Positions 1 through 7,070 of a stretch of DNA of 22,018 bases are shown piece after piece (the first letter of the stretch is position 1; every line of letters starts with the position of its first letter). This DNA comes from CALARM01 sp964431735. GTDB taxonomy: Bacteria; Vulcanimicrobiota; SpSt-956; JAKJGF01. The notes under the pieces are model-generated. The model saw only the letters and a program-made list of their open reading frames with translations. It searched no databases and was not told the origin of the DNA. Made by a program: the position numbers and the translations under genes. The DNA is taken from NCBI GenBank assembly GCA_964431735.1, contig CAYSLJ010000119.1:1-22018 (forward strand), given 5' to 3'.

Positions 1-138
1 ATAAATTATATAGATGCAAAATATTAAACGTCTAAAAAACCAGTTTGTCACACAATAGGATCATATATTTTCCGGAAGAGTCCGGCCAGGGACAGGTTTT
101 AATATGGGTAATAACTTATTTGGAGCGGTACTAAGTGA
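1..138. repeat. Dispersed ~138-bp repeat, copy 1
   Basis: This block aligns without gaps to 5782-5919 in the same orientation, with about 24 mismatches by hand (roughly 83% identity). The best-conserved core is CCGGCCAGGGACAGG near 82-96. The second copy is preceded by a complementary arm; here that arm would lie before the window starts. It lies beyond the 3' end of the kinase gene. It contains no open frame worth calling. Confidence 0.85.
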
Positions 139-140
139 AT

Positions 141-176
141 AGAATCCTGTTAATCCTACAAATCCTGCGAATCCTG
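141..176 (-). repeat. Four in-phase nonamers, YAGGATTNN, at the kinase gene 3' end
   Basis: Read on the minus strand, four consecutive 9-base units each begin CAGGATT or TAGGATT (176-168, 167-159, 158-150, 149-141). The kinase stop codon TAG (158-156) is the first three bases of the third unit, so the last residues of the kinase are encoded by the repeat. Comparable GGATT-core nonamers lie just after the stops of the genes ending at 17865 and 21645. Confidence 0.8.
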
Positions 177-2048
177 CTCCTGTTTTTTCAGGCGCCTCAC
201 AGGCATTCTACTGCCATAAGGTTTCTCTGACTGATTTTTTTTCAGGGTAAACTGTTTGTTGTCCGGTTTTCCCTCTAATTCATCCAGTTTCTTTGTTTCT
301 GATTTTGAAGGGTAATGGGAAGGGGTAAATCTGGAAGGAGTTATTTTTTCTTCTCTTTTTTTCGGTTTTTTTTCTTTTGTAATAGTTTCTTCTTCCTCTA
401 TTTCAACTATTTCCTCGTAATATCCGTTTATCTCTTCTCCGCTCTCGTCAAAATAGATTATTTCTTCGATTATTTCTTCCTCTTCTTCATTGTTTTCTCT
501 ATATTCACCATACAGACCATCTTCTGTTCTATCTTCTGATATGTGGAAGATTTTTTTCCCGCATTCATTACAGTATTTAGCCTGTGTAGTATTCAGCCTG
601 TTACAGTAAAGACATTTTTTTGTTTCTTCAGTATTCTTTTGATTTGTCAGTTTTTCTACTATCATAAGGCTTGCCTGTGATGAAATGGATAGACCGCCAT
701 GAAAAGCATTTCTGATAGCTTTCTCAAGATCTTCCGACAATGCGTCACTTTTTGTCAGATAACTTGAAGCTCCCCTGCTGAAACATTCCAGTACCTGGCT
801 TTCAATTACAGTGTCACTTAAGATTATGATTTTACTCGAAGGGGATATTTCTTTGAGTATATTTGTCGCTCCAATATCATCATCTGCTGCAGGGATATTT
901 ATATCTATCAATATTACATCAGGTTTCTCTTTTGTTCTGAATATTTCATAAACTGCCTGCTCTACATTGGAAATTGTATTTATAAGGTTAATATCTTTAC
1001 AGTATGAGAGTTTTTCTCTATATTTCTCACACATCCCGGTGTTCCCGTCTATAATAAAGACTTTTATAGGTAATTCTGTCTTTTCTTCAGTGGGGGGCTT
1101 TGCAGTTTCCTCTTTCTTTTCTTCAAGAGGGACAGCTTTGCTTTTTTTGCCGAAGTTTCTGCTGTATGAAGTCAGTAGATTCTCTTTTAGTTCTTTTGCG
1201 CTGGTAAATCTGTTATTTATATTAAATTCCAGGCATTTCATTATAATAGTTTCCAGATCCGGAGATAGTTCGGGAATTATCTTTCCGGGAGGGGTAAATA
1301 TGAAATTTTCCTCACCAAGGGCTCCTGTGAGCAGTTCGTACATGGTGCAACCGAGAGAATAAATATCGCTTCTTACTTCCTGAACACCTAAATATTGTTC
1401 CGGTGCGGCATAGCCATCTGTACCGTAAACCTCTTTTTTATCAGGTTTAAGAGTGGAAAAAGATGCACTGCCAAAATCTACAAGTACAAGCCATCCGTCA
1501 GATTCTCTTATTATAATATTGGCAGGCTTAATATCACCATGGATAAGAGGAGGTTTCTGGCCATGTAAATATTCCAGTATTCTGCAGATCTGTACTGCCC
1601 ATTCTATAACCTGTTTTTCAGGTAAACCTTTTTCCTCACTCTCTGAAAGTATTACTTCCAGATCATTACCTTCTATATAGTCCATTATTATATAACAGGT
1701 ATCTTTTTCTATAAAATAATCCGTTACACAGGGAAGACTGCTATGCCGGAGATTTGCAAGCATTTCAGCTTCTTTTTCAAATGGCTTTACAATCTGTTCT
1801 CTTATATTATGAGGTAATTTTTCAAGACCTTTTTTGTAATGTCCCTTGACGACACAGGGCCTTTTTAACCGTAAATCATAGGCCATATATATTTCACCCA
1901 TTCCTCCCGTAGCAAGAGAGGAAATTATCTCATATCTTTCCTTCAGAACTCTTTTCTCTTTAATACCTTTGCTTTCCGAAGGACAGCCGCAATGTTCACA
2001 TATAAGATTATCATCAGGCATTTCATTGTAACATTCGGGACAGTACAT
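156..2048 (-). CDS. Zinc-ribbon Ser/Thr protein kinase with C-terminal receiver (REC) domain
   Basis: Predicted cytoplasmic signalling protein of 630 residues. Order of parts: zinc ribbon (C3, C6, C17, C20); Hanks-type kinase about 39-295, with the glycine-rich loop ATGGMGE, lysine K68, catalytic HGDIKPAN (D172, N177; HGD replaces HRD), DFG at 191-193 and APE at 215-217; receiver-like domain about 328-450 with phospho-acceptor D382, S411 and K433, but only one of the usual two acidic-pocket residues (D334); a second zinc ribbon (C479, C482, C493, C496); then a Glu-rich, Lys-rich tail likely to be disordered. No transmembrane segment is visible. The frame can begin at TTG 2057, but AAGGG lies 9 bases before ATG 2048, so I prefer the ATG. 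A kinase and a receiver in one chain suggests cross-talk between Ser/Thr and two-component signalling. No histidine kinase partner is in the window. Confidence 0.9.
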   Translation of the reverse strand: MYCPECYNEMPDDNLICEHCGCPSESKGIKEKRVLKERYEIISSLATGGMGEIYMAYDLRLKRPCVVKGHYKKGLEKLPHNIREQIVKPFEKEAEMLANLRHSSLPCVTDYFIEKDTCYIIMDYIEGNDLEVILSESEEKGLPEKQVIEWAVQICRILEYLHGQKPPLIHGDIKPANIIIRESDGWLVLVDFGSASFSTLKPDKKEVYGTDGYAAPEQYLGVQEVRSDIYSLGCTMYELLTGALGEENFIFTPPGKIIPELSPDLETIIMKCLEFNINNRFTSAKELKENLLTSYSRNFGKKSKAVPLEEKKEETAKPPTEEKTELPIKVFIIDGNTGMCEKYREKLSYCKDINLINTISNVEQAVYEIFRTKEKPDVILIDINIPAADDDIGATNILKEISPSSKIIILSDTVIESQVLECFSRGASSYLTKSDALSEDLEKAIRNAFHGGLSISSQASLMIVEKLTNQKNTEETKKCLYCNRLNTTQAKYCNECGKKIFHISEDRTEDGLYGEYRENNEEEEEIIEEIIYFDESGEEINGYYEEIVEIEEEETITKEKKPKKREEKITPSRFTPSHYPSKSETKKLDELEGKPDNKQFTLKKNQSEKPYGSRMPVRRLKKQEQDSQDL

Positions 2049-2072
2049 AATGTTCAACCCTTATAACTGTCA

Positions 2073-2087
2073 TGACCGATCCGGTCA
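2073..2087. promoter_or_regulatory. Perfect dyad upstream of the kinase gene
   Basis: TGACCG and CGGTCA are separated by 3 bases, 25 bases upstream of the kinase ATG. It could be an operator or a 5'-UTR hairpin. No known consensus was recognised. Confidence 0.45.
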
Positions 2088-2114
2088 CAACAAACTATGA
2101 GAAGCTTTTCACCC

Positions 2115-2135
2115 CGTAACGATTTACGCGTTACG
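2115..2135. repeat. Degenerate CGCGTNA heptamer array
   Basis: Three 7-base units, two with an intact CGTNACG core (N=A, N=T) and one decayed to ATTTACG. It lies between the two minus-strand zinc-ribbon genes and is one of seven such sites in the window. Confidence 0.75.
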
Positions 2136-2176
2136 ATTCTTATATAAAATTCTAATAACAGAAAGGATTTCCTCCT

Positions 2177-3433
2177 TTAAATATGAGAAATCTTTCCCTT
2201 TCTTTCTGCTATTTCTCTTTCTGCTTCCACAGCAATTAATTGTATTTCATTGAAAATTTTAGAGGATTCAAATATTACGGTCAATCCTTTATCAATATAT
2301 TCAGGTTTTTCTTTGTAAAGTTTCATGTGTTTTATACTATTTTCTATATTTTTTAGATATTCTTCAATATACAGAAACATATTACTGATTATTATAGCTT
2401 TGTTTTTTATTAAAGTACATTTAACTCTGAAACGGGCCAGTCTTTCTTCCATAGAATTAAGTATTTCTGTAAATTCCCGATCCCCTATCTCCCCCTCTTC
2501 TATCTGTCTGGCACCTTCAAGAAGGTTATTAAAATTATCAGTGATTATATATTCAAAATTTTTTATTTCATACTTTTCTTCTGATGGTAACCTTTCCGGC
2601 AATAATGTACTGCACAGAGCACAGCAGGAACTGTGGAAACTGTTTTTATGACCGCATTTCAGACATATTACTTTTGTTATAATATCAGATGCTTCATATA
2701 ACAGGGCCAGAGAAGAAAATAGTTCTTCTACAGCTTCTGAAGCCATGTTAATACCGTTTTTCAGATGTGTTTTCTGTCTGTCCTGAAAGTAAAGACCTGC
2801 TTCCTGAAGACTTTCTTTGAAGAGAGAGAAATTGTTTTTTATTACAGGATATTCCTTTATAAGTGTTACAGTGTCGCAATCCAGTGAATATATCTGTTTT
2901 TCTGTTGCCTCTGTGAAGGCTATGAGAAAATGTATCTTTTCTTCCAGAGCCTTTTCTGGATAAATTTCCTCTGTTATTTCTCTGGCTGAAATTATAAGTT
3001 CATTCAGGAGAGGTGATTTTGAATATACAGGTAATTGTTTTTCTTTTTCTTTTAATTTTTTGAACGATTCGAATAATCTCTCTGTAATAGTTATTATATT
3101 CTCTATATCTTCTCTTAAAACTTTATTGTTTCTGTGCTCTGTATATTTACTTATTTCTCCGGTTACTTTATGGAATTCTTCTAAAAGGTCTTTTACCGGC
3201 CCTTCAGAATTTTTCCAGAAGAGATTTTTATGGACGATTGTTAATTTTCTGTACAGACATTCCAGAATGTTACATAATTTTTTTAATTCTATGACACTTT
3301 TTTTATTTTCTATTAAATCATATGCCAGTTTTATAAGGGTATTTATATATAGAGAATCTGTGGATGGTCTTTCTTCCGTATAAAAATTTTTTTTCAAAAT
3401 ATTCCTCTTTCTTACTGACCTGAGCATAAGCAT
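2177..3433 (-). CDS. Zinc-ribbon helical protein of unknown function
   Basis: The 418-residue protein is mostly charged, Leu/Glu/Lys-rich helix, probably coiled coil or helical bundle, with one central zinc ribbon (C257, C260, C270 or C271, C274). No catalytic motif, signal peptide or membrane segment is seen. It resembles the plus-strand protein at 5937-6743 in general build (a CxxC ribbon followed by long amphipathic helices) and shares the ribbon theme with the adjacent kinase, so it may be a partner or substrate. The start is uncertain: ATG 3433 lies inside a dispersed repeat and its nearest GGAGG is 14 bases away, whereas TTG 3397 has AGAGG 6 bases before it and would remove the repeat-derived first 12 codons. 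It precedes the kinase gene by about 130 bases and may be co-transcribed with it. Confidence 0.75.
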   Translation of the reverse strand: MLMLRSVRKRNILKKNFYTEERPSTDSLYINTLIKLAYDLIENKKSVIELKKLCNILECLYRKLTIVHKNLFWKNSEGPVKDLLEEFHKVTGEISKYTEHRNNKVLREDIENIITITERLFESFKKLKEKEKQLPVYSKSPLLNELIISAREITEEIYPEKALEEKIHFLIAFTEATEKQIYSLDCDTVTLIKEYPVIKNNFSLFKESLQEAGLYFQDRQKTHLKNGINMASEAVEELFSSLALLYEASDIITKVICLKCGHKNSFHSSCCALCSTLLPERLPSEEKYEIKNFEYIITDNFNNLLEGARQIEEGEIGDREFTEILNSMEERLARFRVKCTLIKNKAIIISNMFLYIEEYLKNIENSIKHMKLYKEKPEYIDKGLTVIFESSKIFNEIQLIAVEAEREIAERKGKISHI

Positions 3434-3475
3434 GTAATAACAGTCTTCCTCCCGTCACGCATCATGCGTTACGAT
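3413..3475. repeat. TACTGA-type repeat with heptamer array, copy A
   Basis: The left part, TACTGACCTGAGCATAAG at 3413-3430, matches 5601-5618 closely and the arm of the 4807-4893 element. It runs into a partly decayed CGTNACG array (3451-3474, two intact cores). It overlaps the first codons of the minus-strand gene if that gene starts at 3433. Confidence 0.7.
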
Positions 3476-3515
3476 ACTTTTACAGATTTCTTAAAAACAT
3501 TTGTAATTCTTAAAT

Positions 3516-3643
3516 TTAGAGACTGTAAGAAAATAACCCTGGCAAATTATTAGAATGGTTATCATCCTCGCGTCACGCGTTACGCGTTACGCGTCACGAT
3601 ATAGACTGTAAATATGATGAGGCTATTTCTTGACACCCCCTTA
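3516..3643. mobile_element. MITE-like element, copy 1
   Basis: This 128-bp block is about 90% identical by hand alignment to 6857-6983. The ends are imperfect inverted repeats: about 18 of 24 positions match between the TTAGGGACTGTAAG-type left end and the inverted CTTGACAMCCCCTTA right end, better in the other copy. Both ends are bordered by TTA in both copies, which could be a target duplication or part of the element. It has no coding capacity and no transposase is nearby, so it looks non-autonomous. It carries a four-unit heptamer array in the middle. Confidence 0.7.
3569..3598. repeat. Heptamer array, four CGCGTNA units
   Basis: Four exact 7-base units with N = C, T, T, C, followed by CG. 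The array is preceded by ATCCT and followed by AT. Each CGTNACG core is a palindrome centred on N. Confidence 0.9.
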
Positions 3644-3695
3644 GGGCTAGTTAGCTATTATAAGTTAGACTATAGTTTCATAACAATTCATAATT

Positions 3696-3743
3696 AATGA
3701 GTGAATAGTGAGTTAAAGTGACATATTCTAATCACCACTCATT
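3696..3743. terminator. Possible 3' hairpin of the BpsA-like gene
   Basis: AATGAGTG (3696-3703) and CACTCATT (3736-3743) are complementary arms 32 bases apart. The right arm includes the stop codon of the gene ending at 3739. There is no clear T-run, so this may be only a repeat remnant. The rest of 3434-3738 holds the repeat and MITE-like element listed separately and no gene. Confidence 0.3.
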
Positions 3744-4782
3744 TATACAGAGCCGGTGAGAGAATATACATTGCAGGAGTTATTGCCGGAAGATGGGCCA
3801 GTTTTTTTACAAGACCTTCTCCCATGATCTCACCTATAGCCGAAATATTTAAAGTATTATCCATATCGCTGTACCAATCTGAAAGATCGTAACAGTCGAA
3901 ATTTGTTATGATTTCACGAAATATTAATTGAGAGTCAATAATTATTCTCTGTAATGTTGCATATTCGTCATCTGACAGAGCAACCGGCCATGATGTCATA
4001 TATATCCTGCTGTTTTTATGTTTTTTGAGACAATCTATAGCACCTCTGAGGAACATCTTTATTCCGTCCAGGTTTAAATAAGGATGTAAAGATACTGCAT
4101 CAAAATAACCTGCCATATCTTCAGGAATTTCTTTGTTAAGATCTATCGTTCTTGTATGGATGGCCGGGTTTTTACTCTTTATGAATTTAAGCAGTTCCTC
4201 ATCTATATCAATCACATGGACTTCAAAATTACTCAGAGATGCTAAAACCAGGCTGGTAAGATCATCATCTCCGAGAAATAAAACTTTAGTATTATCATCT
4301 GTAAAATCTCGTAATAAGAGTTTAACCCTTTTCAGACATGAAGCTTCATTACAGTATGCCTGCCCCCACTCGGCTTTAAGTGAAGGCCTTCCTTCAAAAT
4401 TTGTAAAATCAAAGGCCAGATCTTCCTGATAAAAAAGATATTTCATAAATTCTTTTGTAGCTTCGAGACTTCCCAGCAGAACTTTTGCACATTCAGGTCT
4501 TAACAGTTTCTGGTAATCTTCAATTTTTTTTCTGATTTCAGCCGGTCTTTCTCCTTTATAACCTTTTCCTTCAGATGCTCTTCCGAAGAGAGCTTCCATG
4601 TATTTATCTTTCAGAAGAGGCATTTCTTTTTCTATAAATTTTAACTGCTTCTGATAATTTTCTTTAATTTTTTCCATATTTTTATTATATTTATTCATTT
4701 CTTCACAATATTTATTGTTTCCCTGGCCATCATCAGTAATATTATTAATTTCCCTTATATATTCTTTAACTTTATTTACCAT
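3739..4782 (-). CDS. Branched-chain polyamine synthase-like (DUF43/BpsA) methyltransferase-fold protein
   Basis: The 347-residue protein has GDDDLTS at 171-177 after a hydrophobic strand, followed by a strand ending VHVIDIDEE (188-196). This is the signature of N4-bis(aminopropyl)spermidine synthase BpsA (PF01861), which adds aminopropyl groups to spermidine. The upstream segment EWGQAYCNEASCLKR resembles the EFDQ-type segment of that family. In BpsA the second motif is typically DPPYT-like; here the corresponding strand reads VSLHPYLNLDG (230-240), so the acidic residue is missing and activity or substrate may differ. The N-terminal ~100 residues are charged helix, not an obvious winged helix. 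ATG 4782 has AAGG 8 bases upstream. A good promoter lies at 4926-4898, and the 5' leader contains a long inverted repeat. Confidence 0.7.
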   Translation of the reverse strand: MVNKVKEYIREINNITDDGQGNNKYCEEMNKYNKNMEKIKENYQKQLKFIEKEMPLLKDKYMEALFGRASEGKGYKGERPAEIRKKIEDYQKLLRPECAKVLLGSLEATKEFMKYLFYQEDLAFDFTNFEGRPSLKAEWGQAYCNEASCLKRVKLLLRDFTDDNTKVLFLGDDDLTSLVLASLSNFEVHVIDIDEELLKFIKSKNPAIHTRTIDLNKEIPEDMAGYFDAVSLHPYLNLDGIKMFLRGAIDCLKKHKNSRIYMTSWPVALSDDEYATLQRIIIDSQLIFREIITNFDCYDLSDWYSDMDNTLNISAIGEIMGEGLVKKLAHLPAITPAMYILSPALYK

Positions 4783-4806
4783 ATTATCAGCCTTTCTTTA
4801 AGATAT

Positions 4807-4893
4807 TACTGAGGTGAGCATAAATAATACATACGCTCTCGTAACGCGTAACGGCAGGAAAATTTTTATTATATGCTTATGCTCATTTCAGTA
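4807..4893. repeat. Inverted-repeat element with heptamers in the BpsA-like gene leader (copy B)
   Basis: Arms TACTGAGGTGAGCATAA (4807-4823) and TTATGCTCATTTCAGTA (4877-4893) pair at 15 of 17 positions. Two CGTAACG cores (4840-4853) lie in the loop. It sits between the predicted transcription start and the ATG of the gene at 4782, so the RNA leader could fold into a long hairpin. Confidence 0.75.
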
Positions 4894-4897
4894 GTTT

Positions 4898-4926
4898 ATT
4901 ATATCATCTGTAACATTTATTGGCAA
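4898..4926 (-). promoter_or_regulatory. Sigma70-type promoter for the BpsA-like gene
   Basis: On the minus strand, TTGCCA (4926-4921), a 17-base spacer and TATAAT (4903-4898). Transcription would start near 4891, at the edge of the inverted-repeat element. Confidence 0.65.
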
Positions 4927-4931
4927 AATTA

Positions 4932-4957
4932 TTTACCCCTGTGGTGCCAGCGGTAAA
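4932..4957. promoter_or_regulatory. Dyad upstream of the BpsA-like promoter
   Basis: TTTACC and GGTAAA enclose CTG and CAG around a 6-base centre, just upstream of the -35 box. This is an operator-like symmetry; the regulator is unknown. Confidence 0.4.
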
Positions 4958-5015
4958 TATGGCAAATTTAAACACAATATTCATTTTTAAACATCCCTCT
5001 TTACTTTTTTAGATT

Positions 5016-5044
5016 TTGTCGGTATATTATAATACCTCTTATAA
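5016..5044 (+). promoter_or_regulatory. Possible promoter of the GNAT pseudogene
   Basis: TTGTCG (5016-5021), a 17-base spacer and TTATAA (5039-5044). The spacer holds a GGTAT...ATACC symmetry (5021-5036) that could be an operator. The 311 bases between the divergent genes hold this, the minus-strand promoter, the dyad and the inverted repeat, and nothing else seen. Confidence 0.4.
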
Positions 5045-5093
5045 AGATATTATAATAAATTCACTGATTTATGTTTGGAAGAGAGTGATAGAT

Positions 5094-5606
5094 TTGCAAA
5101 CTATAAAACTTACCAGGCAGCATATAAGTCAGATAATGTAGTTAGAAACCAGAGTCCATCCTCCTGAACTTCGCTTTTCCGTTTCTGCGTGGAACCGAAA
5201 TTTTCAACAGATGGAAAAGAGCAACTGTAATTTTTCCTGGGGATTAACGGATAAATCAGTTTTTGTTGCTTATCTGGTAGCCCATCTTGGCTCCTCATAC
5301 CAGGAAAATAGTGACGAGCCTGTGATAGAAGTAGATGATCTGGCTATAGCACCGGAATATAAAGATAGTCTTTTTTCTTTAATAAAAGCTTTTGTACAGG
5401 AGCTTGCCAGGAACAAGCTCGGTAATTTTGCTATAGAGACACTTGCGACTCCTGAAACTGGAAGATTTCTTAAAGAACATAACAATGTCCTCATAAAGCT
5501 TGGTTATGAAATTGTATGTGATTATCCGTTTTTTGCAGAGGATACAAAAAGGGATCTTGTATGGATCAGAATTGAACCTGAAGATAATCTGGAAGGAAAA
5601 TACTGA
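5094..5606 (+). pseudogene. GNAT-family acetyltransferase gene interrupted by one in-frame TAG
   Basis: Reading from TTG 5094 (initiator, then QTIKLTRQHISQIM), the frame meets TAG at 5139-5141 and continues open in the same frame as LETRVHPPELRFSVSAWNRN and on to TGA 5604-5606. The full span is 171 codons, the usual size of a single GNAT domain. The ending (EVDDLAIAPEYKDSLFSLIK, later FLKEHNNVLIKLGYE) looks like the acetyl-CoA-binding half of an N-acetyltransferase; the substrate is not predictable. ATG 5211 gives a 131-residue product lacking the first strand and helix. TAG ends other genes here (156, 6743, 17865), so recoding is unlikely; a recent nonsense mutation or sequencing error fits best. 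The TGA stop lies inside a dispersed repeat. Confidence 0.65.
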
Positions 5607-5663
5607 CGTGACCATAAGCATGCAACAAACATTTCTCTCCTGTCACGCGTCACGTGTTACGTG
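5601..5663. repeat. TACTGA-type repeat with heptamer array, copy C
   Basis: TACTGACGTGACCATAAG at 5601-5618 matches copy A closely. The array 5640-5663 has one intact CGTCACG and two TGTNACG variants. The GNAT stop codon (5604-5606) is part of the repeat. Confidence 0.7.
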
Positions 5664-5728
5664 AGCATATATGTATTATTTAATGTACCGTAAGGTAAAT
5701 TGGTATCCCAAAAAATATGGCAGATGCA

Positions 5729-5877
5729 CCTGTCCCTGGCCGGGCTCTGGATGAAAAGATATGCCGTATTAAAAGAGAGTTAAAAATTATATAGACGCAA
5801 AATATTAAAAGTCTGCATTGCCAGATTGGCATAAAACAGGATCATATCTTTTCCGGAAGATTCCGGCCAGGGACAGG
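5729..5877. repeat. Inverted-repeat element enclosing part of repeat copy 2
   Basis: CCTGTCCCTGGCCGG (5729-5743) is perfectly complementary to 5863-5877. After 10 poorly matched bases, AAAAGATATG (5754-5763) is complementary to 5843-5852. The total arm is 35 bases with a loop of 79. It may be a non-autonomous mobile element. It fills much of the 330-base gap before the gene at 5937. Confidence 0.75.
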
Positions 5878-5919
5878 TTGTAATATAGATACTAACTTAA
5901 CTGGAGCAGTACCAAGTAA
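5782..5919. repeat. Dispersed ~138-bp repeat, copy 2
   Basis: Direct, ungapped match to 1-138. Its right end lies immediately before the Shine-Dalgarno AGGAGG of the gene at 5937, so it probably forms part of that gene's leader or promoter. Confidence 0.85.
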
Positions 5920-5936
5920 AAGGAGGTTTTTTAAAC

Positions 5937-6743
5937 GTGCCTGTTACATGTAAAAAATGTAATCATGAAAACAGAGATGGTAAATTCTTCTGTTCCCGAT
6001 GCGGTGAACGGATAAAGGATGATATAAAAAGTAAATATAAATATCCCGTAAGATTACTTAAAGAAATGTCAGATAATCTTATCAGTGACGGAACTACTCA
6101 GGAAAAGATAGAAGAACGATTTAAAAATTTTATTAATGTTGCCAGGGATTTAATAGATGAAACTCATAAAGATATGGAAAATAGATTTTCAAATGTAGAC
6201 GATCTGGTAGAGAAACTGGAACATATAGGAGAAGAATTTCCAGAGGAAAGATCGGGAGAAATTGTAGATAAATTTACATCCCGTTTTCAGACTGCCCAGG
6301 ATTGTATTAACGAAGGGATTTTTCTTACAGGAGAAGCTCTGAAATCTATAGCCGGTCTTTCTGATATTGAAACAGGTCATGGTAAAAAAGACCTTGAGAG
6401 AGCTCTGAGATTAATGGAAACAGGACTGAATAATCTCGAGTTTATCAATGAATCACTGAAAGGCCAGCTGTATATCTATAAACAGATAGAGCCTTTACCA
6501 AAAAAACTGACAGAAGCTGTGACTTATTTACAAAAAATTACTCTTAATATTTCTGAATATACTGATAAAAGAGAGTATGAACTGTTGCCGGAAACTATTG
6601 CCCTTATCGATGAAATGAAAGAATGCCTCAGGGAGGTTATGAAGACTGCAAAGACAGAATGGGTTAAAGAGAGTCAGACCACAGACCACCATGACGAAGA
6701 AGGTTTTGATTTTCTGAAAGATGGCCTTGGTTCTATGCTGTAG
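5937..6743 (+). CDS. N-terminal zinc-ribbon helical protein of unknown function
   Basis: The 268-residue protein opens with a zinc ribbon (C5, C8, C19, C22) followed by highly charged amphipathic helices without signal peptide or membrane segment. GTG 5937 is chosen because AGGAGG (5921-5926) lies 10 bases upstream; no better ATG is near. Ribbon plus long helices recalls the minus-strand protein at 2177-3433, and both have an acidic-basic helical stretch followed by a short hydrophobic helix, but I cannot prove homology by eye. It sits between two mobile-looking repeats and upstream of the large low-complexity gene. Shared ribbon architecture suggests a common assembly with the kinase at 156-2048; this is inference. 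Confidence 0.75.
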   Translation: MPVTCKKCNHENRDGKFFCSRCGERIKDDIKSKYKYPVRLLKEMSDNLISDGTTQEKIEERFKNFINVARDLIDETHKDMENRFSNVDDLVEKLEHIGEEFPEERSGEIVDKFTSRFQTAQDCINEGIFLTGEALKSIAGLSDIETGHGKKDLERALRLMETGLNNLEFINESLKGQLYIYKQIEPLPKKLTEAVTYLQKITLNISEYTDKREYELLPETIALIDEMKECLREVMKTAKTEWVKESQTTDHHDEEGFDFLKDGLGSML

Positions 6744-6856
6744 GTATTTATAGATAGTTTTAATCTCTAAAAAAGGTAAGCGTTCAGCATTTAGCTATCA
6801 GCTATCAGCTAATGATTACATACTCTGATTATATAAATAGTCTAAAAAAATAATAT

Positions 6857-6983
6857 TTAGGGACTGTAAGAAAATAACCCTGGCAAATTGTTATAACGGT
6901 TATCATCCTCGCGTAACGCGTAACGCGTGACGCGTCACGATATAGACGTAAATATGATTGGGTTATTTCTTGACAACCCCTTA
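6857..6983. mobile_element. MITE-like element, copy 2
   Basis: This 127-bp copy has ends TTAGGGACTGTAAG... and ...CTTGACAACCCCTTA; their inner parts, AATAACCC and GGGTTATT, are exactly complementary. Compared with 3516-3643, three of the four variable N positions of the heptamer array differ while the other array bases are identical. Confidence 0.75.
6910..6939. repeat. Heptamer array, four CGCGTNA units
   Basis: Four exact units with N = A, A, G, C, then CG. With the other arrays, all four bases are seen at N. Confidence 0.9.
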
Positions 6984-6997
6984 ATGACATCTACTAT
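6970..6997 (+). promoter_or_regulatory. Possible promoter formed by the MITE end
   Basis: TTGACA (6970-6975) is part of the right terminal repeat; TACTAT follows after 16 bases (6992-6997). It would drive the gene at 7071. The -10 match is modest. Confidence 0.35.
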
Positions 6998-7070
6998 GTA
7001 ATTCTAATAAAAGCTGACTGCTCACTGCTGATAGCTGAACACTTACAAAAAAAGAAAGGCGGGGACCATT

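Larger units (their letters stand above)
6776..7046. repeat. Inverted repeat flanking the second MITE-like element
   Basis: GTAAGCGTTCAGC (6776-6788) is complementary at 12 of 13 positions to 7034-7046. CTATCAGC-type repeats just inside the left arm pair with GCTGATAG at 7027-7034. The MITE-like element sits in the loop, as if inserted into an older palindrome. This accounts for most of the 327-base gap 6744-7070. Confidence 0.65.

Noticed and set aside
315..539. Phe-rich plus-strand open frame
   Set aside because: It is the complement of the Glu/Lys-rich kinase tail.
3569..3598. CGCGTNA arrays as small CRISPR arrays
   Set aside because: Units are 7 bases with no spacers and no cas genes nearby.
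3516..3643. Autonomous insertion sequence
   Set aside because: About 128 bases, no transposase in either copy or elsewhere in the window.
5139..5141. TAG as pyrrolysine or a reassigned codon
   Set aside because: TAG is used as a normal stop for genes ending at 156, 6743 and 17865.
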